A stretch of DNA of 64,000 nt from Piscicola geometra (lineage: Eukaryota > Annelida > Clitellata > Hirudinida > Piscicolidae), in NCBI GenBank assembly GCA_943735955.1, contig OX030955.1:14844083-14908082 (forward strand), read 5' to 3'. Positions 54,690 through 64,000 of the stretch are shown here, piece by piece (the first letter of the stretch is position 1; each line of letters opens with the position of its first letter). The position numbers and the translations under genes were made by a program. The notes under the pieces were generated by a model. It was not told the DNA's origin and did not search any database. It worked only from the letters and a program-made list of their open reading frames with translations.

Positions 54690-55110
54690 TGTGGTGTAAT
54701 TTCTAATAGTTTATTATCAACTAATACTTTGCAATTTTATTGGTGGCTCCCTTTGATGTCATAAATGCAAATAGTCCACTTAATTTTTACATTCAATTTT
54801 CAATTCTTCTTGAAGTTGTTTTTAAAAAATTGTTTAAAAGAAATTTCTACTATCTGTGAGATTTCTTTAAACTTCTTGGAAATTATTCTGATCAATTTTG
54901 AAACTTATAAATTTAAAATCTGAAAAACCTTAAATTTAATAATTAAAAAATTTTGTCTAAAAAAATTAAAACGTATGAATGAAAAAAGCTTAATAAAGAA
55001 CTGAAGCTCTGAATGTTTCATTTCAGTCAAACTGAAATACTTCAAGATTTTCGCAAAATGACTGGTTTTTTAGCCTGAATACGTGTTTTGACTTTTGATG
55101 TCTTAACATA
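54690..55110 (+). repeat. Dispersed repeat F, copy 2
   Basis: Repeats 37697-38235 in order, including TAGTTTATTATCAACTAAT, TTTGATGTCATAAATGCAAA and AATAAAGAACTGAAG. The end AGTCAAACTGAA...GTTTTGACTTTT keeps AGTCAAA-type termini. Confidence 0.7.
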
Positions 55111-55139
55111 TATATCAATTAACTATACATTTTCAAGGA

Positions 55140-55610
55140 GGCGTGATAATATTGGGGTGACTAAAATGGGGCGAAATTCATGAGGCAATGATGGATGTTT
55201 AGTTTTGGGGATGGGATGAATGATGCTGGATTTCCACTAGAGAGGAAAGTAAGAAGTGTTGATGCAGTTGTTGAAGATGATGGAAAAAGGAGTACTGATT
55301 ACAGGTGCAATTCGTTGAAGATGCCATTGTGACAGACCATCGGAGCCAGTACCCGTTGGGCAATGTTTGGTGAGAAGATGGAATAGGATGATTGGGTTAA
55401 CATGATCTTGATTATATAGTGCAGTTAATTTGAATGGGGGATGAACATAAGAACAGATTGTAGACGTTGAAGCAAAGTAATTGTTGAGGGAATCTGCATT
55501 CAAGGTAGAAGAGCGATTTGTCGATGAAGAGGATGCTGCCTTACCTCTAAGTTGCTTGACGGTCTTCCACATGGCTTTGCTTCCACGCCTACAACTCCTC
55601 AATGTTGAAT
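55140..55610 (-). mobile_element. LINE remnant: linker and RT start
   Basis: The minus-strand ORF reads KAMWKTVKQLRGKAASSSST, LNNYFASTSTICSY, then CPTGTGSDGLSQWHLQRIAP and FSIIFNNCINTSYFPL. This is the segment between endonuclease and polymerase in non-LTR elements (W..V..LRG; TG.DGL..W.L). It probably belongs to the same family as 27475-28566. Confidence 0.75.
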
Positions 55611-55859
55611 GCCAAATTTTTATCTGAAAACTTTTATATAAACATTTTATAACTTTTATATTACTCTTTTCACTTAAATTAAGTAACTTAATAAAGATAA
55701 TCTTTCAAAAGCAGACGTTTTTATAAACGAGTATGTTCATTTCTCAACGGCGAAGTACTTCCGTTTGTTAAACTCTATTTTTAGATTCAATAAAGCATCA
55801 TGAAATTCAAGATGTTGCAAATATTTTTTAAAACATATAATTTGGTAAAATTATGATTA

Positions 55860-56497
55860 TGATCTTTGGTTAGCGGCTGCCATTTTGGCAGCCGCTCAAA
55901 TAAATTTGTAGAATAAACGGTTTTTGGGTATGAAATATTGAAATTTTAGAATCTTAAGTCTAAATAAAAATTACATTTAATTAATTAGAATGTTTTTTTG
56001 TGAGAATGTTGGTTGTTTTGAATCTGTCGAGGAATGGTCGCAGCAGACCAAGATGGCCGCAGGGAATCAAGTGAGCTGCGACATAAAGAAGAAAACCTTC
56101 CATAGCAGCAGCAGTTCCAGTGCTGGCAAGGACTTCTCCTTCACCCTCTATCGCAGCCTCGGCACCAGTGGCAAGACAGAAAATTGAGAAGAATGATGAT
56201 TGTGTTTTATGGTTTTGAGGATGATGTGGTGATGATTGTGCTGTGGTATGAGTGTTGGTACTGTAGTGATGATTGAATTTTTTTTGGTGGTGATAGTGAT
56301 TTTTTGGCGATGATGTGGGTGAGGTTGGATTATTGAGTTTGATTGTTTGCTTTTTTATATTTAAATTGATATATATACATATATTGGAAGTGGTCTAAAA
56401 ACCGTTTTATTTAACAAATTTGTTTGAAGAGCGCTTTTGTTCACTTAGTAAAGGGCGCTATACAAATCATTAGTGATTGATTGATTGATTGATTGAA
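55860..56497 (+). mobile_element. Retroposon-like repeat G, copy G3 (most complete)
   Basis: Contains every part of the family: GATCTTTGGTTAGCGGCTGCC, the ORF (ATG 56052; MAAGNQVSCDIKKKTF, then AGKDFSFTLYRSLGTSGK), GATGTGGGTGAGGTTGG, a short ATATATA run, and a 3' part with GAAGAGCGCTTTTGTTCAC, GGGCGCTATACAAATCATT and a GATTGATTGATTGA tail. The last 75 bp are essentially the 3' end of the L2-type LINE, consistent with LINE machinery mobilising it. Confidence 0.65.
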
Positions 56498-57498
56498 AGT
56501 AATAAATTAGATTGAGTTGCATAAACCATTTCACTGATTGGGATGCCGTTAAACAGTTTGTAAAAACAACCCAATTAAGCTTATTTAAAAACGAATAGTA
56601 AATAAACACCGCTAATTAAAGAATTTAACATGCCATAAAAGGTTGCTTTGAAGATATTTGGAAAATATTTTAACTAAATGCAAATAATAATTAAGATAAG
56701 TGAGAAATAACAAAACTCTAAAAACTTAATGAAGTCTTCCAAAAAAGACAAAAAGCTATACAATTATTTAGAACACGAATATTTTTTTATAGAAAGTGAA
56801 GGTTGAAAAAAGGTTTATAAGTTTTTCTTCTTTTTTTATTCTCAAAGTTATTAAGCTTGTAACATAAAACCTCTGTAACATACAGCCCCGGTCTTCTCTA
56901 CGCATGATGTTATTTTTCATGAAAATTTCACAAAAAATAACATAAATGCTACTTGCAATTTTTCTTATTTTCCGTGAATATTCACGACGGACCCATTTAT
57001 TTTTTTTAGTTATATTTATAATAATTTTCCCAAATTTTTTTGATTTATTTCAATACATTTTAAATTTCAACCAAAGCATCCACCTTAACCATAATTCCTA
57101 ACCCTAACCCAAAGAATTTTATAATCTATCTAACAACATTTTTCAACCAGTTCAACCTTTGCTAACTGTTTTTTTAATAAAAAAGTTGTTCTATTTAGAA
57201 AAAATTACAACTATTTTAGATTTCTTTATTTTCAGATGAGTAAAATAGAGCTTTTTTAATTTTACTGTTCAACCCATATCTCAATGTTATATCACAACAC
57301 AGCATAACAAAGCAACAAAAATAACATAACACAACAACAACTTAACCTAAAAATTCAAATTAACAAATCAAAAACCTAAAAACACAACAACTTGAATAAC
57401 AAATCAAAAACCAAAAACACAAAAACTCAATATAACATTATAAAAAACCATGAACCGAACACAAACAAACAGCCCAAGAATAAACCAATGTATATGAA
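56498..57498. other. Spacer, CAA-rich near right end
   Basis: AT-rich, no gene seen. From 57290 to 57480 it is A/C-rich (AACACAACAAC-type) low-complexity sequence just downstream of the Dpy-30-motif gene's stop codon. Confidence 0.4.
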
Positions 57499-60400
57499 TC
57501 ACTGAACGTAGTAGACGACAGGGTCAACATCGGGTTTGAAGGGACTGTGTTCTAACAACCAGTCAGCCAGCCAGCTCTGCAGTGGTTAATCAATGCTAGC
57601 ATTTGAGCATCAATGTCTCTTTATCATCATCATCATCATCATCTTCATCATCCTCATCATTATCATTATCATCATGGGTTGATAGGGCCAATAAGGAGGT
57701 CGATTAGGCGCAATGAGAGTGGCTGTAGCTTGTGCAGGCAAGATGATTGAGAGTTGATTAGGTGCAGGCAAGATGATTGAGAGTTGATTAGGTGCAGGCA
57801 AGATGATTGAGAGTTGATTAGGTGCAGGGGAGATGATTGAGAGTTGATTAGGTGCAGGCAAGATGAATGAGAGTTGATTAGGTGCAGGCAAGATGATTGA
57901 GAGTTGATTAGGTGCAGGCAAGATGATTGAGAGTTGATTAGGTGCAGGCAAGATGATTGAGAGTTGATTAGGTGCAGGCAAGATGATTGAGAGTTGATTA
58001 GGTGCAGGGGAGATGATTGAGAGTTGATTAGGTGCAGGCAAGATGAATGAGAGTTGATTAGGTGCAGGCAAGATGATTGAGAGTTGATTAGGTGCAGGCA
58101 AGATGATTGAGAGTTGATTAGGTGCAGGCAAGATGATTGAGAGTTGATTAGGTGCAGGCAAGATGATTGAGAGTTGATTAGGTGCAGGCAAGATGATTGA
58201 GAGTTGATTAGGTGCAGACAAGATGATTGAGAGTTGATTAGGTGCAGGCAAGATGATTGAGAGTTGATTAGGTGCAGGCAAGATGATTGAGAGTTGATTA
58301 GGTGCAGGCAAGATGATTGAGAGTTGATTAGGTGCAGGAGAGATGATTGAGAGTTGATTAGGTGCAGGCAAGATGATTGAGAGTTGATTAGGTGCAGGCA
58401 AGATGATTGAGAGTTGATTAGGGGCAGGGGAGATGATTGAGAGTTGATTAGGTGCAGGCAAGATGATTGAGAGTTGATTAGGTGCAGGCAAGATGATTGA
58501 GAGTTGATTAGGTTCAGGCAAGATGATTGAGAGTTGATTAGGTGCAGGCAAGATGATTGAGAGTTGATTAGGTGCAGGCAAGATGATTGAGAGTTGATTA
58601 GGTTCAGGCAAGATGATTGAGAGTTGATTAGGTGCAGGCAAGATGATTGAGAGTTGATTAGGTGCAGGCAAGATGATTGAGAGTTGATTAGGTGCAGGGG
58701 AGATGATTGAGAGTTGATTAGGTTCAGGCAAGATGATTGAGAGTTGATTAGGTGCAGGCAAGATGATTGAGAGTTGATTAGGTGCAGGCAAGATGATTGA
58801 GAGTTGATTAGGTGCAGGGGAGATGATTGAGAGTTGATTAGGTGCAGGCAAGATGATTGAGAGTTGATTAGGTGCAGGCAAGATGATTGAGAGTTGATTA
58901 GGTGCAGGCAAGATGATTGAGAGTTGATTAGGTGCAGGGGAGATGATTGAGAGTTGATTAGGTGCAGGGGAGATGATTGAGAGTTGATTAGGTGCAGGGG
59001 AGATGATTGAGAGTTGATTAGGTGCAGGCAAGATGATTGAGAGTTGATTAGGTGCAGGCAAGATGATTGAGAGTTGATTAGGTGCAGGCAAGATGATTGA
59101 GAGTTGATTAGGTGCAGGCAAGATGATTGAGAGTTGATTAGGTGCAGGCAAGATGATTGAGAGTTGATTAGGTGCAGGCAAGATGATTGAGAGTTGATTA
59201 GGTGCAGGGGAGATGATTGAGAGTTGATTAGGTGCAGGAGAGATGATTGAGAGTTGATTAGGTGCAGGCAAGATGATTGAGAGTTGATTAGGTGCAGGGG
59301 AGATGATTGAGAGTTGATTAGGTGCAGGCAAGATGATTGAGAGTTGATTAGGTGCAGGCAAGATGATTGAGAGTTGATTAGGTGCAGGCAAGATGATTGA
59401 GAGTTGATTAGGTGCAGGCAAGATGATTGAGAGTTGATTAGGTGCAGGCAAGATGATTGAGAGTTGATTAGGTGCAGGGGAGATGATTGAGAGTTGATTA
59501 GGTGCAGGGGAGATGATTGAGAGTTGATTAGGTGCAGGCAAGATGATTGAGAGTTGATTAGGTGCAGGCAAGATGATTGAGAGTTGATTAGGTGCAGGCA
59601 AGATGATTGAGAGTTGATTAGGTGCAGGGGAGATGATTGAGAGTTGATTAGGTGCAGACAAGATGATTGAGAGTTGATTAGGTGCAGGCAAGATGATTGA
59701 GAGTTGATTAGGTGCAGGGGAGATGATTGAGAGTTGATTAGGTGCAGGCAAGATGAATGAGAGTTGATTAGGTTCAGGCAAGATGATTGAGAGTTGATTA
59801 GGTGCAGGCAAGATGATTGAGAGTTGATTAGGTGCAGGCAAGATGATTGAGAGTTGATTAGGTGCAGGCAAGATGATTGAGAGTTGATTAGGTGCAGGCA
59901 AGATGATTGAGAGTTGATTAGGTGCAGGCAAGATGATTGAGAGTTGATTAGGTGCAGGCAAGATGATTGAGAGTTGATTAGGTGCAGGCAAGATGATTGA
60001 GAGTTGATTAGGTGCAGGGGAGATGATTGAGAGTTGATTAGGTGCAGGAGAGATGATTGAGAGTTGATTAGGTGCAGGCAAGATGATTGAGAGTTGATTA
60101 GGTGCAGGCAAGATGATTGAGAGTTGATTAGGTGCAGGCAAGATGATTGAGAGTTGATTAGGTGCAGGCAAGATGATTGAGAGTTGATTAGGTGCAGGGG
60201 AGATGATTGAGAGTTGATTAGGTGCAGGCAAGATGATTGAGAGTTGATTAGGTGCAGGCAAGATGATTGAGAGTTGATTAGGTGCAGGCAAGATGATTGA
60301 GAGTTGATTAGGTGCAGGGGAGATGATTGAGAGTTGATTAGGTGCAGACAAGATGATTGAGAGTTGATTAGGTGCAGGGGAGATGATTTAGAGTTGATTA

Positions 60401-61938
60401 GGTGCAGGCAAGATGATTGAGAGTTGATTAGGTGCAGGCAAGATGATTGAGAGTTGATTAGGTGCAGGCAAGATGATTGAGAGTTGATTAGGTGCAGGCA
60501 AGATGATTGAGAGTTGATTAGGTGCAGGCAAGATGATTGAGAGTTGATTAGGTGCAGGCAAGATGATTGAGAGTTGATTAGGTGCAGGCAAGATGATTGA
60601 GAGTTGATTAGGTGCAGGGGAGATGATTGAGAGTTGATTAGGTGCAGGCAAGATGATTGAGAGTTGATTAGGTGCAGGCAAGATGATTGAGAGTTGATTA
60701 GGTGCAGGCAAGATGATTGAGAGTTGATTAGGTGCAGGCAAGATGATTGAGAGTTGATTAGGTGCAGGCAAGATGATTGAGAGTTGATTAGGTGCAGGCA
60801 AGATGATTGAGAGTTGATTAGGTGCAGGGGAGATGATTGAGAGTTGATTAGGTGCAGACAAGATGATTGAGAGTTGATTAGGTGCAGGGGAGATGATTGA
60901 GAGTTGATTAGGTGCAGGCAAGATGATTGAGAGTTGATTAGGTGCAGGCAAGATGATTGAGAGTTGATTAGGTGCAGGCAAGATGATTGAGAGTTGATTA
61001 GGTGCAGGGGAGATGATTGAGAGTTGATTAGGTGCAGGCAAGATGATTGAGAGTTGATTAGGTGCAGGGGAGATGATTGAGAGTTGATTAGGTGCAGGCA
61101 AGATGATTGAGAGTTGATTAGGTGCAGGCAAGATGATTGAGAGTTGATTAGGTGCAGGCAAGATGATTGAGAGTTGATTAGGTGCAGGGGAGATGATTGA
61201 GAGTTGATTAGGTGCAGGGGAGATGATTGAGAGTTGATTAGGTGCAGGGGAGATGATTGAGAGTTGATTAGGTGCAGGCAAGATGATTGAGAGTTGATTA
61301 GGTGCAGGCAAGATGATTGAGAGTTGATTAGGTGCAGGCAAGATGATTGAGAGTTGATTAGGTGCAGGCAAGATGATTGAGAGTTGATTAGGTGCAGGGG
61401 AGATGATTGAGAGTTGATTAGGTGCAGGGGAGATGATTGAGAGTTGATTAGGTGCAGGCAAGATGATTGAGAGTTGATTAGGTGCAGGCAAGATGATTGA
61501 GAGTTGATTAGGTGCAGGCAAGATGATTGAGAGTTGATTAGGTGCAGGCAAGATGATTGAGAGTTGATTAGGTGCAGGCAAGATGATTGAGAGTTGATTA
61601 GGTGCAGGCAAGATGATTGAGATTTGATTAGGTGCAGGGGAGATGATTGAGAGTTGATTAGGTGCAGGCAAGATGAGAGAACTCCTAAACCACCATGAGA
61701 GAAATCTTTTCCCCTGAAACTATAATTCCACACCACAGAATCACCATTAACGCCATCAACCCACCCATCGATCCACCAACCCACATACATAAGGTCTCTG
61801 AGGCTTCTCGTAACACAGCGCCTTCAGACCCTGCACGAGCGTCCTGTTGACTGTCCTTGCCAGGTAGTTACAGCAAGCTTTCTTGGTTAGCAGTGCCTCC
61901 AAGACTCCTATGAAATAGTGGAGAGCATTGTAGAGATG
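57499..61938 (-). CDS. Dpy-30-motif protein, last two exons
   Basis: Minus-strand exon 61938-61789 (50 codons) opens after TTTTCCCAG and closes CCTTAT|GTATGT. Exon 57576-57499 opens after CACTGCAG and ends at TGA. Both are phase 0. The spliced protein reads HLYNALHYFIGVLEALL, CCNYLARTVNRTLVQGLKAL, CYEKPQRPY joined to SWLADWLLEHSPFKPD, and ends VVYYVQ. YL..V...L..GL..LC..KP..P..WLADWLL is the Dpy-30 motif, a two-helix dimerisation module found in DPY30, nucleoside-diphosphate-kinase homologue 5 and axonemal proteins. The WLADWLL form is closest to the NDK5-like type, but the upstream exon does not match that kinase, so no symbol is given. The 4.2-kb intron is almost wholly a 30-bp minisatellite. 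Confidence 0.8.
57733..61672. repeat. 30-bp minisatellite, about 131 copies, in a Dpy-30 gene intron
   Basis: Unit GAGAGTTGATTAGGTGCAGG followed by CAAGATGATT. Units differ mainly at one dinucleotide (GGCAAG versus GGGGAG), with rarer GACAAG, GGAGAG, GGTTCAGG and AGATGAATGA variants. Length 30 is a multiple of three and the unit has no minus-strand stop in two frames, so a 1,372-codon frame (57672-61790) and two long frames in another register (913 and 427 codons) stay open. The exon's own frame meets a stop 12 codons into the intron, so these frames are not extensions of the gene. Confidence 0.97.
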
Positions 61939-61970
61939 CTGGGAAAATAAATAAAAAAGGTTTCGTTTTT

Positions 61971-62660
61971 TAGAGCTGTTCCGCGATTAACAATTCTATT
62001 CGCCGTTAATTAAACAATTGAAAATATTAATCGAATGTTAATCGTGTTTAAAAGCAATGTTTTAAGCATTTTTGACCTTAAGATAAAATATTATTTTAGA
62101 ATTTTTTTAAATGTAATAAAAACTATTCAAGTTTTACCAGAATTTTTTAATTAAAGTAATCCACATTTGAAAGGAAAAAGGTTGCATCCATAAATGAGAA
62201 AAAAATACAAATGTCACACATCTTATATGGCTTCAGCCGGTTACTCAAACAAACAAGTTTTTCTAAATTAGTTGAATCTTAAGAGGCTTTTTTCTTGCTA
62301 ACTATATAATATGTATTTATAATGCGCCAAGGCACGCAACTGAGGCGCCACTCACACGACATAAGTCGTGAAAACACCGCATCATATACACTAGATATAT
62401 GACAGCTCACGGTTGACTCAACAGGGATTCGAACTGACGACCTTTGAGTTGCAGATCCAACGACTTCACCACCTAGGCCAACCCGCTCGCCAACTATGTG
62501 CCCTGAATAGAATTTCACATGGAACTGTACTTGCAGGAGATGACAAGTATTTTTTGCCAGTTTCGCAAGAGCCGGATATGCCCCTTCGTGTTGTTGCCAC
62601 CAAACAAGAAGCTGCACTGTTTTGGGAATGTTGATGTACGCATCTTTCCTTGCCGTGGAC
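61971..62660 (-). mobile_element. hAT copy C (TAGAGCTG family), truncated and nested
   Basis: Starts TAGAGCTGTTCCGCGATTAAC at 61971 with the family's ATTCGCCGTTAAT subterminal motif. The minus strand has the transposase C-terminus: LLVWWQQHEGAYPALAKLA, then, in a shifted frame, KKYLSSPAS. A SINE (62312-62494) is inserted, and the right side is replaced at about 62650 by a LINE endonuclease fragment, so the other terminus is lost. Confidence 0.8.
62312..62494 (-). mobile_element. tRNA-derived SINE, copy 2, inside hAT copy C
   Basis: Minus strand: GTTGGCGAGCGGGTTGG, A-box-like TGGCCTAGGTGG, B-box-like AGTTCGAATCC (62438-62428), AACCGTGAGCTGTCATATA, ending GGCGCATTATAAATAC. It interrupts hAT sequence that is continuous in copy A (CTTGCTAACTATGTGC); AACTAT is present on both sides as a short target duplication. 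Confidence 0.9.
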
Positions 62661-63005
62661 TTGGAGTTGATAAGATTGTCCCTCTTTCTCACGATGACGT
62701 AGTCGATAAGAAGCCAGTGCTTTGAGCGAGGGTGCATCCATGACGTCCGATTACGAGTTGGAAGGTGGAAGACCGTGTTTGTGATCACAAGTTCATGTTC
62801 AGCGCAAGTTTAGAGCAAGAAAAGGCCGTTGCTGTTGCAGTGGCCCACTCCATGATGTCCGAAGACTACTGCCCAGGCAGCTTTGTCATTGTCAACTCTT
62901 GCGTTGAAGTTACCTAGCAAGACGAGTTTGTTCGCCTTTGGAATGTCGGCAATGACTGTGACGTTTTTCATAGAACTTTGCTTTTACTTCATCTGGGTTG
63001 GTCAT
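62660..63005 (-). mobile_element. LINE remnant: endonuclease domain
   Basis: Minus-strand frames read [20 protein letters not shown] (the GDFNAR-type catalytic motif), [20 protein letters not shown], then after a stop ELVITNTVFHLPTRNRTSWM and HPRSKHWLLIDYVIVRKRD. It is the endonuclease of a non-LTR element. Type and orientation agree with the RT remnant at 50932-52645. Confidence 0.82.
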
Positions 63006-63298
63006 GGCTGGAGTTAAATCCTGACAAGTTTAAACTCATCTATTTCAATAAAAAATCAAAATAGTTACTATCCCTTCCTTCTTTTGTTTTGTCTCTCCGT
63101 TTTTCATTATCTCTAAACTCTTCATCTTCTATACGCAGCCTTAGTTTTATCTTCGATTCTAACCTGTCTTAGGCTCGTAAAATTCTATCTGTTTCTAAAT
63201 CTTGTTATTTCCACATTCTTGATGATCCTACTTTGCAGCTTTTTGTTACTTCTCTAGTTCTTTCCAGGATTGATTATTGCAACTCTCTTTACTATGAC
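63006..63298 (+). mobile_element. CR1/L2-type LINE fragment, copy 5
   Basis: Plus strand: LNPDKFKLIYFNKKSK, SLSFIFDSNLS, KILSVSKSCYFHI and [16 protein letters not shown], the C-terminal region seen in copies 1-3. It has lost the start of the FHIRRIK block and is cut off at 63298 by the element starting TAGAGACCGACCG. Confidence 0.82.
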
Positions 63299-64000
63299 CT
63301 AGAGACCGACCGAAATTCGGTTCGGTTTCGGTTTCGGCACCGAAATTTTCAATTTTCTTAGTTTCGGCACTTTTTCGGTTTCGGCCGAATCTAAATTTAC
63401 AATTTCGGTCATTTTTCGGTTTCGGCCGAAAATAATTTTTTTATATCAGCCTAATTTCGGTTTCGGCCGAAATGGATCTCATATTTACCGAAAAACAGAA
63501 ATTTTTTACAATTTATGTAGTTCATCTGATATATCTGTATCTTCAATCGAACTATTAAGTTCGGGTTCGATTCTCTATTAGATATCTATTAGTTATCGTG
63601 GTTGATTGATTTATGGGTGTCATCAGACTAATTATTCAAATAAGATATACAAGCATCTTGAACAACAACCATGTATTTGAAATTTAAGTTAATTGGGATA
63701 CGTTCAATGATGATATTTAGCAAAACTTTTTTTAAGAAAATTCTATTTTCTAAAACATTTGTTTAAAAAATTTTATTGTCAAAAGTAATTATCTGTATAT
63801 CTTCAATCGAACTCGAACCATTAAGTTTGGGTTCGATTCTCATCTCCATTAGATATCCATTAAATATCGTGGTTCATTGATTTATGGGTGACATAAGACT
63901 AATTTTTCGAATAAGATATACAAGCATGTTTTGAAAAACACTGTATATATGTCGAAAGAACGAGAAGATTTGGCTTCGATTAATTAATTCAAAAATAAAT
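63299..64000. mobile_element. Left part of a further hAT-like element
   Basis: Starts TAGAGACCGACCGAAATTCGG exactly where LINE copy 5 is interrupted. The next 190 bp are subterminal repeats of TTTCGGTTTCGGCCGAAA. The 5' TAGAG and dense subterminal repeats resemble the other hAT families here. The right end is beyond the window or not visible. A tandem duplication lies inside: 63529-63660 repeats as 63797-63935 (ATCTTCAATCGAACT, GTTCGATTCTC and TTATGGGTG). Confidence 0.6.

Noticed and set aside
57672..61790. 1,372-codon minus-strand ORF (SSCLHLINSQ repeats) and the 913- and 427-codon ORFs in another frame
   Set aside because: They exist only because a stop-free 30-bp unit is tandemly repeated. 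They lie in the intron of the Dpy-30-motif gene, and the exon reading frame is not the ORF frame.

Overview
The window is eukaryotic nuclear DNA: strongly AT-rich, intron-containing, dense in microsatellites and crowded with decayed transposable elements. Host exons read as animal genes (metaxin-2, a JNK-interacting protein, a Dpy-30-motif protein). Asn-rich low-complexity protein tracts, CR1/L2-type LINEs, several hAT families and long pure microsatellites suggest an invertebrate, possibly a lophotrochozoan such as a leech. That assignment is an inference from style only. No bacterial features, rRNA, bona fide tRNA gene or CRISPR array was seen.

Layout. 1-5.3 kb: minisatellite, a hAT element with intact 8-bp target duplication (1737-3065), and a 5'-truncated LINE. 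5.7-11.9 kb: three minus-strand exons of an unrecognised Asn/Ser/Thr-rich gene whose large intron holds a (AGT)n array and a second hAT family. 12-18.2 kb: (GT)n, another hAT copy, a retroposon-like repeat ending in (TA)n, and a 2.6-kb pure (TTAG)n array. 18.4-18.8 kb: two plus-strand exons of an unrecognised gene. 20-23.6 kb: LINE remnants and a palindromic MITE. 24.07-29.74 kb: seven recognisable exons of metaxin-2 (+), with two LINE remnants and two MITEs in its introns. 31.4-35.7 kb: seven 3'-terminal exons of a JIP1/2-type scaffold (-) carrying SH3 and PTB domains; it is convergent with metaxin-2. 36-46 kb: foldback element, candidate exons, an inverted pogo-type transposon pair and a hAT deletion copy. 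47-56.5 kb: nested hAT, LINE, SINE and retroposon copies. 57.5-61.9 kb: last two exons of a Dpy-30-motif gene (-), separated by an intron filled with about 131 copies of a 30-bp minisatellite. 62-64 kb: more nested hAT, SINE and LINE pieces and the end of a further hAT-like element.

The exon models were built by hand from reading frame, GT-AG (once GC-AG) borders and phase. For metaxin-2 and JIP every junction is phase-compatible except one metaxin-2 gap, where a small exon appears to be missing. The host genes have no evident functional link; they share an environment in which (CA)n/(GT)n repeats touch splice sites and hAT elements sit against microsatellites.
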